64,000 nucleotides of DNA, taken from positions 496,001 to 560,000 of the forward strand of contig NZ_CP132719.1 in the NCBI RefSeq assembly GCF_030845995.1, read 5' to 3'. The notes beneath the pieces are model-generated. The model saw only the letters and a list, made by a program, of their open reading frames with translations, searched no databases and was not told the DNA's origin. This document shows, one piece after another, positions 11,793 through 20,422 of the stretch. This stretch comes from Geothrix sp. 21YS21S-4 (lineage in GTDB: Bacteria; Acidobacteriota; Holophagae; Holophagales; Holophagaceae). Each line of letters starts with the position of its first letter. The stretch's first letter is position 1. The translations under genes and the position numbers were made by a program.

Positions 11793-12671
11793 ATGTCCGT
11801 CCTGCTCGGCACCGATCTGCCCTTCCCGGTCTTCCGCCGGGGCAAGGTCCGGGACGTGTACGACCTGGGCGAGGAACTGCTGATCGTCGCCACCGACCGG
11901 ATCAGCGCCTTCGACTGCGTGATGCCGGAGGGGATCCCCGACAAGGGGCGGATCCTCACCGCGGTGGCGTCCTACTGGTTCGCGGCCACGGGCGATCTCG
12001 TGCCCAACCACTTCCGCCATTCCCCGGAGTGGCCCGGCGCCCTGGAAGCCCACCGCGACCTGCTGTGCGGGCGGGCGGTGGTGGTGGAGAAGACGCGGCC
12101 CCTGCCCGTGGAGTGCGTGGTGCGGGGCTACCTGGCCGGCAGCGGGTGGAAGGAATACCAGGCCGGCGGCGCCGTGTGCGGCGTGGCCCTGCCGGCGGGG
12201 CTGCGGCTCGCGGACCGGCTGCCGGAGCCGATCTTCACGCCGGCCACCAAGGCCGAGGAAGGGCACGACGAGAACATCGACTTCGAGCGCATGGCCCAGA
12301 TCGTGGGACCCGAGCTGGCGGGCCGGCTGCGGGACCTGAGCCTCGCCCTCTACCGGCGCGGCGCGGAACTGGCGGCGCGGAAGGGGATCCTCCTCGCCGA
12401 CACCAAGTTCGAGTTCGGACTGGGCCGCGATGGGGAACTGGTCCTCATCGACGAAGCGCTCACCCCGGACAGCAGCCGCTACTGGCTGGCCGACGGGTGG
12501 GAACCCGGCAAGAACCCGCCCAGCCTCGACAAGCAGTTCCTGCGGGACTACCTGGAGAGCCTGCCCGGCTGGGACAAGCGGCCCCCGGCGCCGAACCTTC
12601 CCGCCGAAGTGGTGGAGGGCATCCGCGCCCGCTACCTGGACCTGGCGGCCCGCTTCGGGATCACGATTTAG
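11793..12671 (+). CDS. purC: Phosphoribosylaminoimidazole-succinocarboxamide synthase
   Basis: 292 aa SAICAR synthase of purine synthesis: CAIR + Asp + ATP to SAICAR. N-terminal FRRGKVRDVYDLGEELLIVATDRISAFD is the family signature; EECVVRGYLAGSGWKEY-type, TPATKAEEGHDENI and LADTKFEFGL motifs follow, and IDEALTPDSSRYW marks the active site. The length is that of the longer, yeast-like form. The start at 11793 (GGAGGCCCC upstream) gives the proper N-terminus. Its last 11 nt overlap the M16 gene on the other strand. Confidence 0.97.
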   Translation: MSVLLGTDLPFPVFRRGKVRDVYDLGEELLIVATDRISAFDCVMPEGIPDKGRILTAVASYWFAATGDLVPNHFRHSPEWPGALEAHRDLLCGRAVVVEKTRPLPVECVVRGYLAGSGWKEYQAGGAVCGVALPAGLRLADRLPEPIFTPATKAEEGHDENIDFERMAQIVGPELAGRLRDLSLALYRRGAELAARKGILLADTKFEFGLGRDGELVLIDEALTPDSSRYWLADGWEPGKNPPSLDKQFLRDYLESLPGWDKRPPAPNLPAEVVEGIRARYLDLAARFGITI

Positions 12672-13899
12672 GCGGCGCTTTCGGGGCTTCGTCCTTCAGG
12701 GCGTCGGCGGGTCCCGCCGCGCCCACCCGGAAGCGGGCGGGATCCAGCCACCGCCGAAGCGCGGCGTTGAGCGCTTCCAGGGTGAGGGCCTCCATGCGGG
12801 CGGACAGCGCGGCGCGGCCGCGGGCGAAGGCCAAAGCCTCGTCGATCCGCGCCTCCGGATCCAGGGTGAGGAGGCTGCGTCCCGCGGTCCATGCGGCCCG
12901 GGCGCGGCGCAGATCCGCTTCCGAGAACCCCCGCTGGCGGAGCGCTTCCAGGCGGCCCATCAGCCGTTCCGTGAGGGCGGCGACGCTGGCGGGCGCCGCG
13001 GGATCGCCTTCCAGCGTGGCCACGGCGCCGGCGCTTTCGATCCGCAGGTCCACGGGCGCGAGCAGGGGATCGCCGGGAACCAGCTGTTCGAGGAGGGCCC
13101 GCGCTTCGGGAGTCAGCTCCGGGGGCGCCGCGGCCACGGCCTGGACGCGCAGAGGCAGCCCGTCCATCGCCAGCCGCACGGGACCCTGGGGAGGAGGAGG
13201 GACGGCGGGAGCCGTAGCGGGAGCCGCCTGGGCGGTCCAGGTGCCGAAGGTGAGCAGGACGACCTGCTTGGCCTGCTCCAGTCCGAGGTCGCCCTGGAGG
13301 ACGAGCACGGCGCGGTCCGGGCGGAACACGCGGGCGCGCACGGCCAGGAGATCCTCCATGGTCACGGCCTGGAGCCTTTCCGCGCTCGGGGGACGCAGGG
13401 CGGGGAGGGGTTCCAGGATCTGGCGCAGGCGCATCGCGGGTGTCGTCGCCTGCCGTTCTCCTTCCTGCCGGGCCGCGACGCGCTGGGCCGCCAGCGTGAA
13501 CGGATCGAAGACGGCGCGGATCACGCGGTCGCCGAGCAGGCCCAGCGCCCGGTCCTGGTCCCGGCTGCGGGCCACCAGTCGCCAGGAGACGCCGTCCGGT
13601 CCCAGTTCCTCCACGAGGCGGATCCCGGCGTTCTCCATCGCTTCGTCCGCGGCGGCGGCCTTGAGGGTGCCCACTTCACCGCGGTCCAGCATCCGCAGGG
13701 CCAGGCGGAGCGCTTCGGGCCGCGCCGGCGGCGCGTCTTCGGGAAGCAAGTCCAGATGGAGCCGCGCCCGGAGGAGGGGGCGATCGTGGTCCTCCAGGTG
13801 GACCACCCGCAGGCCGTTGGGCAGCGTGAACCGCTGGGGCGCCTCCGCCCGGATCAGGGCCGGAAGCGCCAGCAGGGCGAGGGCCAGCGCGCGTCTCAT
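12661..13899 (-). CDS. M16 peptidase-family protein without catalytic zinc motif (second of pair)
   Basis: 412 aa with a signal peptide (MRRALALALLALPALIRAEA). It starts with the M16 strand RFTLPNGLRVVHLEDHDRPLL and has the M16 C-terminal lobe. Where active members have HxxEH, this one has PEALRLALRMLDRG, so no zinc site. In the family, such subunits pair with a catalytic partner (POP/PqqL or insulinase-like two-chain proteases). Its start overlaps the stop of the upstream M16 gene by 4 nt, so the two are translationally coupled. Confidence 0.8.
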   Translation of the reverse strand: MRRALALALLALPALIRAEAPQRFTLPNGLRVVHLEDHDRPLLRARLHLDLLPEDAPPARPEALRLALRMLDRGEVGTLKAAAADEAMENAGIRLVEELGPDGVSWRLVARSRDQDRALGLLGDRVIRAVFDPFTLAAQRVAARQEGERQATTPAMRLRQILEPLPALRPPSAERLQAVTMEDLLAVRARVFRPDRAVLVLQGDLGLEQAKQVVLLTFGTWTAQAAPATAPAVPPPPQGPVRLAMDGLPLRVQAVAAAPPELTPEARALLEQLVPGDPLLAPVDLRIESAGAVATLEGDPAAPASVAALTERLMGRLEALRQRGFSEADLRRARAAWTAGRSLLTLDPEARIDEALAFARGRAALSARMEALTLEALNAALRRWLDPARFRVGAAGPADALKDEAPKAPPKS

Positions 13900-15572
13900 C
13901 GCTTCTCCGCGGGGAGCTGGGCTTCCAGCAGCTTGAGGGTGCGCGCCCGCTCCGCGGGGGTCAGCATCCGGAGCTGCCGCAGGCCCTCGGCCACCAGCCG
14001 CTCCCGCTGGGCGAGATCCTCGATGCGCGCAACGGCGAGGGCCTTGAGGATCCTCGTCGCCGCCACTTCCAGGGGATCTTCCCCGCCGGCGGAACCCTGC
14101 TGGAGGTGCGCGACGGTCCGGTGGCTGGGCTGGAGCCAGACGCGGGCGGCGGTCTGGACGGCCTCGGGCGCCAGGGTCCGCAGCCGCTGGAGCTCCAGGC
14201 CGACGGTGCGCCAATCGCCGGTCTCGGCCCAGCTCAGCCCCAGGATGCGGGCCAGGCTCCGCGGCTCGTCTTGGGCGGCCAGGTAGCCCACTTCCAACTG
14301 GGCCACGGCCCGCTGCCATTCGTCCGTGGAGATGGGCTCCTGCTGGAGCTTCAGGATTTCGGTGTCCAGCGCGGCCTCCAGCTCTGCCAGGGTGTGGCCC
14401 TCGGCCGGGACGAGGTCCGCCACGAACAGGCCCGGCAGCCGCGCGCCCGCCCCGCCCAGGCGGACCGTCGCTTCCTGGGCGAGCCCCTTCTGTTCCCCCA
14501 GCCGGAGCGGCAGGCGGCCGGAGCGGCCTCCGCCGAGCAACTGGGCGGCCATGCGGAGGGCCAGGTGGTCCCGGTGGCTGCGGGGTGGGATGCGCCAGCC
14601 CGCGAGGAGCCGGGCGCTCCCGCCGAGCGAGGCCTGGATCCGGCGGTCGCCGAGATCCGCGGGAATCTCGGGGGGAAGGGGATCCTCGACGTCCGCGCCC
14701 GCGGGCAGGGCGCCGAAGCTCCGCTCGATCAGGGGCAGCACCGCCTCCATGCCCGCGCCGCCGACGAGGATGAGGGTCAGCCGCCGAGGAACGCAGGCGC
14801 GGCGCGCCCAGGCGCGGAGGTCGGAGCGGCGGAGGGCCTCCAGCGCCGGAAGATGGTCCGCCAGGTCGCGGCCGTAGGGGTGGCCGGGCAGGGCCGCGCC
14901 CCGCAGCAGGGCGGCCCCCCGGGAATCGCGGTTGCGGAGCGCGCCGAGCAGTTCCGTCCGGGCTTCCGCGAACCGGCTGAGCTGGAGCGCCGTGAGGCGC
15001 TGGGCCTCCGTGCGGCACCAGAAGGCGAACGCGTCGGCCGGAAGTTCCGTCTCCGCCAGGAGGGCGTCGGGGCCCGCTTCGGCGCGCTGGCGACCGCCCC
15101 GGGCGAGGTAGAGGTCGTCCAGAGGAGACGAGACGCCCCGCGCCCGCAACGCGGCCTGGACCTTCTGGAGGTTCTCCTCCAGGCCCGTGTGCTGGGCGGC
15201 GAAGCCGGGATCCTTCTGCTGGCGGAGGCGCTCCTGCCGCAGGGATTCGAGCAGGCCCTCCTCCTGGGTCAGGAGGGCGTCGACGCTGGTGGGGCCCTGG
15301 GCGGTTTCGAGATCCTCGGGATAGGTGTGGCCGAAGAGGGCGCGGGCCAGCAGATCCGTGGCGCCCGCCAGGGCCGGGGGCTCCTCCGCCCGCCCGCCGC
15401 GGAAGACCAGGGTCGCGTGGAAGGCGGACAGGCCCCGGCGCTCCACCACCAGCAGCCGCATCCCGTTCGCCAGCCGCCGCTCCTGGACGTCCGGCAGGCG
15501 CTCCTGCGCCGTCAGTCCCGCGCTGAGGACGAACCCGCAGGCGGCGGCGAGGAACGGGACCGGAAGTCGCAT
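13896..15572 (-). CDS. M16 peptidase-family protein without catalytic zinc motif (first of pair)
   Basis: 558 aa with a signal peptide ending LSAGLTAQ. M16 opening strand RRLANGMRLLVVERRGLSAFHATLVFRGGRAEEP, then PALAGATDLLARALFGHTYPE where HxxEH is expected (usual pattern GxAHFLEHMLFKGT). The Arg/Tyr-containing C-terminal half of M16 is recognisable (AWRIPP-like GWRIPPRSHRDHLALRMAAQLLGGG). Both members of this operon thus appear proteolytically inactive and may be a periplasmic chaperone or scaffold. TAACCT lies 6 nt upstream of the ATG. Confidence 0.8.
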   Translation of the reverse strand: MRLPVPFLAAACGFVLSAGLTAQERLPDVQERRLANGMRLLVVERRGLSAFHATLVFRGGRAEEPPALAGATDLLARALFGHTYPEDLETAQGPTSVDALLTQEEGLLESLRQERLRQQKDPGFAAQHTGLEENLQKVQAALRARGVSSPLDDLYLARGGRQRAEAGPDALLAETELPADAFAFWCRTEAQRLTALQLSRFAEARTELLGALRNRDSRGAALLRGAALPGHPYGRDLADHLPALEALRRSDLRAWARRACVPRRLTLILVGGAGMEAVLPLIERSFGALPAGADVEDPLPPEIPADLGDRRIQASLGGSARLLAGWRIPPRSHRDHLALRMAAQLLGGGRSGRLPLRLGEQKGLAQEATVRLGGAGARLPGLFVADLVPAEGHTLAELEAALDTEILKLQQEPISTDEWQRAVAQLEVGYLAAQDEPRSLARILGLSWAETGDWRTVGLELQRLRTLAPEAVQTAARVWLQPSHRTVAHLQQGSAGGEDPLEVAATRILKALAVARIEDLAQRERLVAEGLRQLRMLTPAERARTLKLLEAQLPAEKR

Positions 15573-15596
15573 GGCCTCAGGTTAGCCGGGCCCGCG

Positions 15597-16499
15597 CTAT
15601 TTGACGCGGATGCTGCCGTTGGTGGTTTCCAGGCGGATCGACTGGCTGCGGCCCGGCACCTTCACGTGGACGTTGTGCTTGGTCAGTTCGATGACCTGGG
15701 CCCCGGGGACCTTGACGTCCAGCGAACCGTTGCTGTTCTCGGCCAGCAGATCGCCGGTGGCCTTCCCCAGCTCCACTTCGATGCTGCCGTTGGTGGATTC
15801 CAGATGGATGCCCTCGCCCCAGCCGTCGAGGTTGCGGGCCTTGATGGTTCCGTTGGTGGTCTCCAGGCGGATGCCGCCCAGCACGTCCTCCAGGACGATG
15901 CGGCCGTTGGTGGTGCTGCCTTGGATGCGGGCGGCCAGGTTGCGCGCCTCGATGGGGCCGTTGGTGGTGTCCACGTGGACTTCGCCCTTCACGTCCACCA
16001 CCTGGATGCTGCCGTTGGTGGCCTCGCACCGGGCGTAGCCCTCCAGGTGCTCCACGGCCACGGTTCCGTTGGTGGTGCGGAAGTGGCCCAGGACCCTGCG
16101 CGGCACCTGCAGGGTCATCTCGCAGCGGGGGCTGACGTAGACCCCGAAGCTCCAGGAGGGCTGCTGGAACAGCGCCTCGATGTCCAGATCCTGCCCCTTG
16201 CGCTGGAGGACCAGCTCGACGCGGCGCTTTTCGCTGTCGCGGATCTGGGCGGTGAGGGAGACCTCGTCGCGCTCCCAGCCGGTGACGCGGATCCCGCCGT
16301 TGCGGTTCTTCACCCACAGCTTGGAGCCGGGCGCCAGCTTCTCGGTCCGTTGCTCCGTCCGGGAACCCGTGGGCAGATCGATGCCGATGGAGGGTGCCGG
16401 AGGCGCGGGCGGCGCCGGGGGCGGGGGGGGAGGCGGCACCTGAGCCAGAAGGGCGCTCCCGGCCAGGAACAGGGGGATCCAGCGGCTGGAAACGGTCAT
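15597..16499 (-). CDS. Secreted DUF4097-type beta-helix repeat protein
   Basis: 300 aa. A signal peptide (ends SALLAQ) is followed by a Pro/Ala-rich spacer (about 20-36). The rest is a ladder of strands in which the turn TTNG or STNG recurs about every 20 residues (TTNGTVAVEH, ATNGSIQVVD, TTNGPIEARN, TTNGRIVLED, TTNGTIKARN, STNGSIEVEL, TTNGSIRVK). This is the DUF4097/'adhesin-like' repeat fold. Function is unknown; a second member is at 26240-27052. Confidence 0.8.
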   Translation of the reverse strand: MTVSSRWIPLFLAGSALLAQVPPPPPPPAPPAPPAPSIGIDLPTGSRTEQRTEKLAPGSKLWVKNRNGGIRVTGWERDEVSLTAQIRDSEKRRVELVLQRKGQDLDIEALFQQPSWSFGVYVSPRCEMTLQVPRRVLGHFRTTNGTVAVEHLEGYARCEATNGSIQVVDVKGEVHVDTTNGPIEARNLAARIQGSTTNGRIVLEDVLGGIRLETTNGTIKARNLDGWGEGIHLESTNGSIEVELGKATGDLLAENSNGSLDVKVPGAQVIELTKHNVHVKVPGRSQSIRLETTNGSIRVK

Positions 16500-16609
16500 G
16501 GGGGACTCCCGTGGGAGAAAGAGCCGGGGCGGGCCCGGAATGAGAAGTTCACGCCTGCGGGGCTCGAACGTTTAGTCACGATACCCTGGAAGGTCCCTCC
16601 GGAGCCCCC

Positions 16610-17782
16610 ATGTCCGTGTATATCCTCGCTTCTGCCCGCACCGCCGTCGGGACCTTCGGCGGCGCCCTCAAGCCCTTGAACGCCGTCCAGTTGGGCGCCC
16701 TGGCCATCGGGGAGGCCCTGGCCCGCGCGGGCGTGGCCGCCGACCGGGTGGAGGAGGTGGTGCTGGGCAATGTTCTCCAGGCGGGCAGCGGGCAGAACGT
16801 GGCCCGGCTGGCGGCCCTCAAGGCGGGCCTTCCCCAGGCCGCGCCGGCGCACACGCCCAATCAGGTCTGCGGATCGGGGCTCAAGGCCGTGGCCCTCGGC
16901 GCCCAGTCCATCCGCCTGGGCGATGCGGAACTCACGGTGGCGGGCGGGACCGAGAGCATGTCCAACGCTCCCTACCTGCTGCCCGCTGCCCGGTGGGGCG
17001 CCCGCATGGGGAACGCCCAGCTCATCGACAGCATGATCCAGGACGGCCTGTGGTGCGGCCACGGCGATACCCACATGGGCATCACCGCCGAGAGCGTGGC
17101 CGCGAAGCACGGCGTCACCCGCGAAGCGCAGGACGCCTTCGCCCTGCAGAGCCAGCGGAAGGCCGCCGCCGCCCAGGCCGCGGGCGCCTTCGACCGCGAG
17201 ACCTTCACCGTGACCCTTCCCGGCAAAAAGGGCGACGTGGCCTTCAGCCGCGACGAGTACATCAAGACCGACGCCTCTACCGAGGGCCTGGCCAAGCTGA
17301 AGCCCGCCTTCCGGAAGGACGGCACCGTGACCGCCGGGAACGCCAGCGGAATCAATGACGGCGCCGCCGCCGTGGTGCTGGCGTCCGAAGCCGCCGCGAA
17401 GGATCACCGCCCCGTCGCCCGCATCCTCGGGTTCGCCCAGGCCGGCGTGGATCCCGCGCTGATGGGACTGGGCCCCGTCCCCGCTATCCGGAAGCTGTTG
17501 GCGAAGACCGGCGTGAAGCTCCAGGACATCGACCTGTTCGAGCTGAACGAGGCCTTCGCCGCCCAGAGCCTGGGCGTTCTCGCCGAACTGCCGGAGCTGG
17601 ATCCCGCCAAGGTCAACCTTCGCGGCGGCGCCATCGCCCTGGGCCACCCCATCGGTGCCAGCGGCACCCGCATCCTCGTCACCCTCCTCCATCTGCTCCA
17701 GGACGAGAACAAGAAGCTGGGCCTCGCGGCCCTCTGCGTCGGCGGCGGCCAGGGCGTGGCCATGCTGGTGGAAAGGCTCTAA
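16610..17782 (+). CDS. Acetyl-CoA acetyltransferase (thiolase)
   Basis: 390 aa, standard thiolase II length. Acyl-carrying Cys in [11 protein letters not shown] (about 88), His in LNEAFAAQ and [16 protein letters not shown], second Cys in [11 protein letters not shown]. The reaction is condensation or cleavage of acetoacetyl-CoA, used in beta-oxidation ends, butanoate/PHB or ketone metabolism. It stands alone without a beta-oxidation operon. TACCCT at 16582-16587 is a candidate -10. Confidence 0.93.
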   Translation: MSVYILASARTAVGTFGGALKPLNAVQLGALAIGEALARAGVAADRVEEVVLGNVLQAGSGQNVARLAALKAGLPQAAPAHTPNQVCGSGLKAVALGAQSIRLGDAELTVAGGTESMSNAPYLLPAARWGARMGNAQLIDSMIQDGLWCGHGDTHMGITAESVAAKHGVTREAQDAFALQSQRKAAAAQAAGAFDRETFTVTLPGKKGDVAFSRDEYIKTDASTEGLAKLKPAFRKDGTVTAGNASGINDGAAAVVLASEAAAKDHRPVARILGFAQAGVDPALMGLGPVPAIRKLLAKTGVKLQDIDLFELNEAFAAQSLGVLAELPELDPAKVNLRGGAIALGHPIGASGTRILVTLLHLLQDENKKLGLAALCVGGGQGVAMLVERL

Positions 17783-17788
17783 GGTTGG

Positions 17789-17860
17789 AACCGCGAAAGG
17801 TGCGAAAGGGCGCGAAAAAAGAGAAGGCTTCTTTCGCGGATTTCCGCGTCTTTCGCGGTT
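17789..17860. repeat. Palindromic intergenic element, GCGAAA class (copy 2)
   Basis: The left arm AACCGCGAAAGGTGCGAAAG continues with GGCGCGAAA; the right arm, read in reverse complement, is AACCGCGAAAGACGCGGAAA continuing with TCCGCGAAA. The arms match unit by unit with a period of about 9 nt. It begins 6 nt after the thiolase stop and ends 11 nt before the ftsE start, so it occupies the whole gap. Confidence 0.8.
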
Positions 17861-17871
17861 AGCTTTTTCTC

Positions 17872-18558
17872 ATGATCACCCTCACCCACGTCGGCAAGCA
17901 GTACGACCGCATCCACACGGCTCTGACGGACGTGAGCTTCGGCATCGAGGCGGGGGAGTTCGTGTTCCTGACGGGGCCCAGCGGGGCGGGGAAGTCCACC
18001 CTGCTGAAGCTGCTGTTCCGGGAGCAGGTCCCGAGCAGCGGCGAGATCCAGTTGGCGGGGCACCGGCTGGCCGCCATGCCGGAGAAGGAGATGCCCCTCC
18101 TGCGGCGGAAGCTGGGCGTGGTGTTCCAGGACTTCAAGCTCATCCGCAGCCGCACCATCTTCGAGAATGTGGCCTTCGTCCTGAAGGTCCTGGGCGTGAG
18201 CGCCGCCGAGCAGAAGCAGCGCACCTTCCGCGCCCTCAAGATGGTGGGTCTCCAGCACAAGCTGAGCAGCTATCCCCTGCAGCTCTCCGGCGGCGAGCAG
18301 CAGCGCGTGGCCATCGCCCGGGCGCTGGTGAATGATCCGCTGGTCCTCCTGGCGGACGAGCCCACCGGCAACCTGGATCCGGACCTCGCGCAGGAGATCA
18401 TGGCGCTGTTCGAGCGGATCAACGGCCAGGGCACCACGGTCGTCGTGGCCACCCACGACCGCAGCCTGATCCAGCGCATGAAGAAGCGGGTCATCGGCCT
18501 CGACCACGGCCGCGTGGCGTTCGACCAGCCGGCTCCCACGAGCCTCGTGACGGTGTGA
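17872..18558 (+). CDS. ftsE: Cell-division ABC transporter ATPase FtsE
   Basis: 228 aa. Walker A GPSGAGKST, signature LSGGEQQRVAIARAL, Walker B VLLADEPTGNLD, H-loop ATHD. The N-terminus ITLTHVGKQYDR and the short length with the KLGVVFQDFKLIRSRTIFENVAF region match FtsE rather than LolD. FtsE with FtsX controls septal peptidoglycan hydrolases. No ftsX follows; the next gene is engB. No Shine-Dalgarno is visible because the palindromic element runs up to 11 nt before the ATG. Confidence 0.85.
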   Translation: MITLTHVGKQYDRIHTALTDVSFGIEAGEFVFLTGPSGAGKSTLLKLLFREQVPSSGEIQLAGHRLAAMPEKEMPLLRRKLGVVFQDFKLIRSRTIFENVAFVLKVLGVSAAEQKQRTFRALKMVGLQHKLSSYPLQLSGGEQQRVAIARALVNDPLVLLADEPTGNLDPDLAQEIMALFERINGQGTTVVVATHDRSLIQRMKKRVIGLDHGRVAFDQPAPTSLVTV

Positions 18559-18628
18559 AGGCGGAAGGCAGGAGCCCGCATTCCGTTACTCTGGAATCCG
18601 CGGTCCGCTCCGCCCTTCCCGAGTCCCC

Positions 18629-19216
18629 ATGCCCCAGCCCCTCACCGACGCCCGCTTCGTCACGTCCGCTTCCGACGCCCGGACGCTGGGCGTGTGCCAC
18701 GCGGAGGTGGCCTTCGTGGGGCGCAGCAACGTGGGGAAGTCCTCGCTGCTGAACGCGCTCGCCAACCAGAAGCAGCTGGCCCGCGTCTCGAAGACGCCCG
18801 GTCGCACGCGGCTGATCAACGTGTTCCTCACGGGCCCCGACCGCTGGATCGTGGACCTGCCCGGCTACGGCTTCGCCACGGGCCCGGCCTCGGAGCGGGC
18901 CGGCTGGCAGAAGATGGTGGAGGGCTACCTCACGGGCCGTTCCACCCTGCGGATGGTCTTCGTCCTGGTGGACGCCGAGGTGGGTCCCACGAAGCTGGAC
19001 CACCAGATGATCGAGTGGCTGCGGTCCGAGGGCCTGCCCCATCGGGTGGTGGCCACCAAGGCCGACCAGGTGAAGCCGAGCAAGGCCCTCAAGCAGCGCA
19101 AGGACGTGGCCACCGATCTGGGCCTGCACGCCGGCGACATCGCCTGGGTGAGCGCCGGCAAGGGCACCGGCATCCAGGAGTTGCGGCGGGAAGTGGCGGA
19201 CCTGCTAGGCCTCTAG
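18629..19216 (+). CDS. engB: Ribosome biogenesis GTPase EngB (YsxC/YihA)
   Basis: 195 aa single G-domain GTPase: G1 GRSNVGKSS, G2 TPGRTRLINVF, G3 DLPGYG, G4 TKAD, G5 VSAGKGTG. It assists late 50S assembly. TTACTCT at 18587-18593 may be its -10. It ends tail to tail with the VanZ-LpxH gene, overlapping by 12 nt. Confidence 0.95.
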   Translation: MPQPLTDARFVTSASDARTLGVCHAEVAFVGRSNVGKSSLLNALANQKQLARVSKTPGRTRLINVFLTGPDRWIVDLPGYGFATGPASERAGWQKMVEGYLTGRSTLRMVFVLVDAEVGPTKLDHQMIEWLRSEGLPHRVVATKADQVKPSKALKQRKDVATDLGLHAGDIAWVSAGKGTGIQELRREVADLLGL

Positions 19217-20281
19217 GGGCTGGACCTTCCGCCGCCGCCAGACCATGAACCGGCCCTCGTGGGCCCAGGGCAGGGCGATGCCGTTGGCCTCGACTTCATG
19301 GGTATGGAAGTGGCCGGTGAGGAAGGTCTTTCCGGGATGGGCCTGGGCCGCGGCGCGGAAGGCCTCCCGGGGGAACGTCAGCTTGTAGGCGGCGTTGGTG
19401 GTGCGGAGCTTCCGCTCCATCCAGGCGGAGACCTTTCGGGCGGTGCCCGCCGGCAACAGGCGGAACAGCAGCCACACCGGTCCCGAACGGGAGATGAGGT
19501 TCCACAGCCGGTACTGCCGGTCCGCCGCGTTGACGAGGTCCCCGTGCTCCCACACCAGGCCCTCCTCTTCCAGCGCTCCGCCGGTGCCCTCGCCCATCAG
19601 GTCGAAGCGGGCGGCGTGGGAATCTAGGAAGTACTCGCGGTTGCCCAGCCACAGGCCCACCCAGCGGCCCGCGGCGCGCCGGGCGTCTACCCAGGCGAGG
19701 AAGGCCCGCTGGGCGTCGCTCTCCATCCCGGGCAAGCCCACCCACACGTCGAAGACGTCCCCCAGGAACAGCCAGTCGGCATCCGGATGGGCGGCGGCCG
19801 CCGCCTCCAGCCCCGTCAGGGTCGCGCCCCAGTGGGGATCGGCCACCAGGATCAGATCCCGGGAGGGATCCAGCCGGCGCTTCGGCCCGCGCCACCAGGA
19901 GAGGGCCGCCAGCCGGCGGGTCGTGAGGAGGTGCAGCGAGGCCGCCGCCAGGGCCAGCGCGCCTCCGACGGTGTCCGCCGCCCAGTCCGCGACCTCGCAG
20001 GAGCGGCCTGGCACGAAGGCCTGGTGCCACTCATCCGAGGCGCCGTAGAGCGACACCGCGGCCAAAACCAGCAGGTGGCGGCGGTAGATGGGCATCCCCG
20101 GGGCGACATGGCGGAGCGCCAGTTCCAGGGCCAGCGCCAGCGCGCCGAAGACCGTCGCGTGGGCGAACTTGTCGAGGGGCGGCGGCAGCTCCACGCCGCC
20201 CGGATAGTGCGACTGCGCGCTCAGGTAGAAGATGGCCGCCGCCACCGCCACGGGAAAGAACCACCACCATCGCATTCGCAT
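19205..20281 (-). CDS. VanZ-like membrane domain fused to LpxH-like metallophosphoesterase
   Basis: 358 aa. Residues 1-120 have about four transmembrane helices and the VanZ signature SDEWHQAFVPGR (82-93). Residues 140-358 are a calcineurin-like phosphoesterase with LVADPHWG (Asp148/His150), FLGDVFD (Asp175), GNREYFLD (Asn214), EHGD (His246) and GHFHTH (324-328). The GNR motif and EHGD are typical of LpxH, which makes lipid X from UDP-2,3-diacylglucosamine at the inner membrane. The fusion may anchor the enzyme; whether the substrate is the same is inference. It follows the two small genes upstream by 21 nt. Confidence 0.82.
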   Translation of the reverse strand: MRMRWWWFFPVAVAAAIFYLSAQSHYPGGVELPPPLDKFAHATVFGALALALELALRHVAPGMPIYRRHLLVLAAVSLYGASDEWHQAFVPGRSCEVADWAADTVGGALALAAASLHLLTTRRLAALSWWRGPKRRLDPSRDLILVADPHWGATLTGLEAAAAAHPDADWLFLGDVFDVWVGLPGMESDAQRAFLAWVDARRAAGRWVGLWLGNREYFLDSHAARFDLMGEGTGGALEEEGLVWEHGDLVNAADRQYRLWNLISRSGPVWLLFRLLPAGTARKVSAWMERKLRTTNAAYKLTFPREAFRAAAQAHPGKTFLTGHFHTHEVEANGIALPWAHEGRFMVWRRRKVQPLEA

Positions 20282-20302
20282 GCTTCATCCAAGCACAGGT
20301 TT

Positions 20303-20422
20303 TCAGCCCGCAGGAAGAAGCCCTGGCGGAGGAGGCGCGTGGAGGGCCTGGCACGTCGGGCAGTGGCCGCGGCAGGTCCAGGAACAGGGCAGGGCGGGCA
20401 TGCGGGGCGCGGGAGTACTCAT
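20303..20422 (-). CDS. Small Cys-rich ORF (39 aa), coupled to the upstream gene
   Basis: ATG at 20422 overlaps the stop of the 99-aa gene (ATGA). The product is 39 aa with five cysteines, four of them within CSWTCRGHCPTC, a possible zinc or iron-sulfur knuckle, then a Pro-rich tail. It ends 21 nt before the VanZ-LpxH start. The overlap and motif support a real gene; the short length and Pro/Ala bias of GC-rich DNA argue for caution. Confidence 0.45.
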   Translation of the reverse strand: MSTPAPRMPALPCSWTCRGHCPTCQALHAPPPPGLLPAG

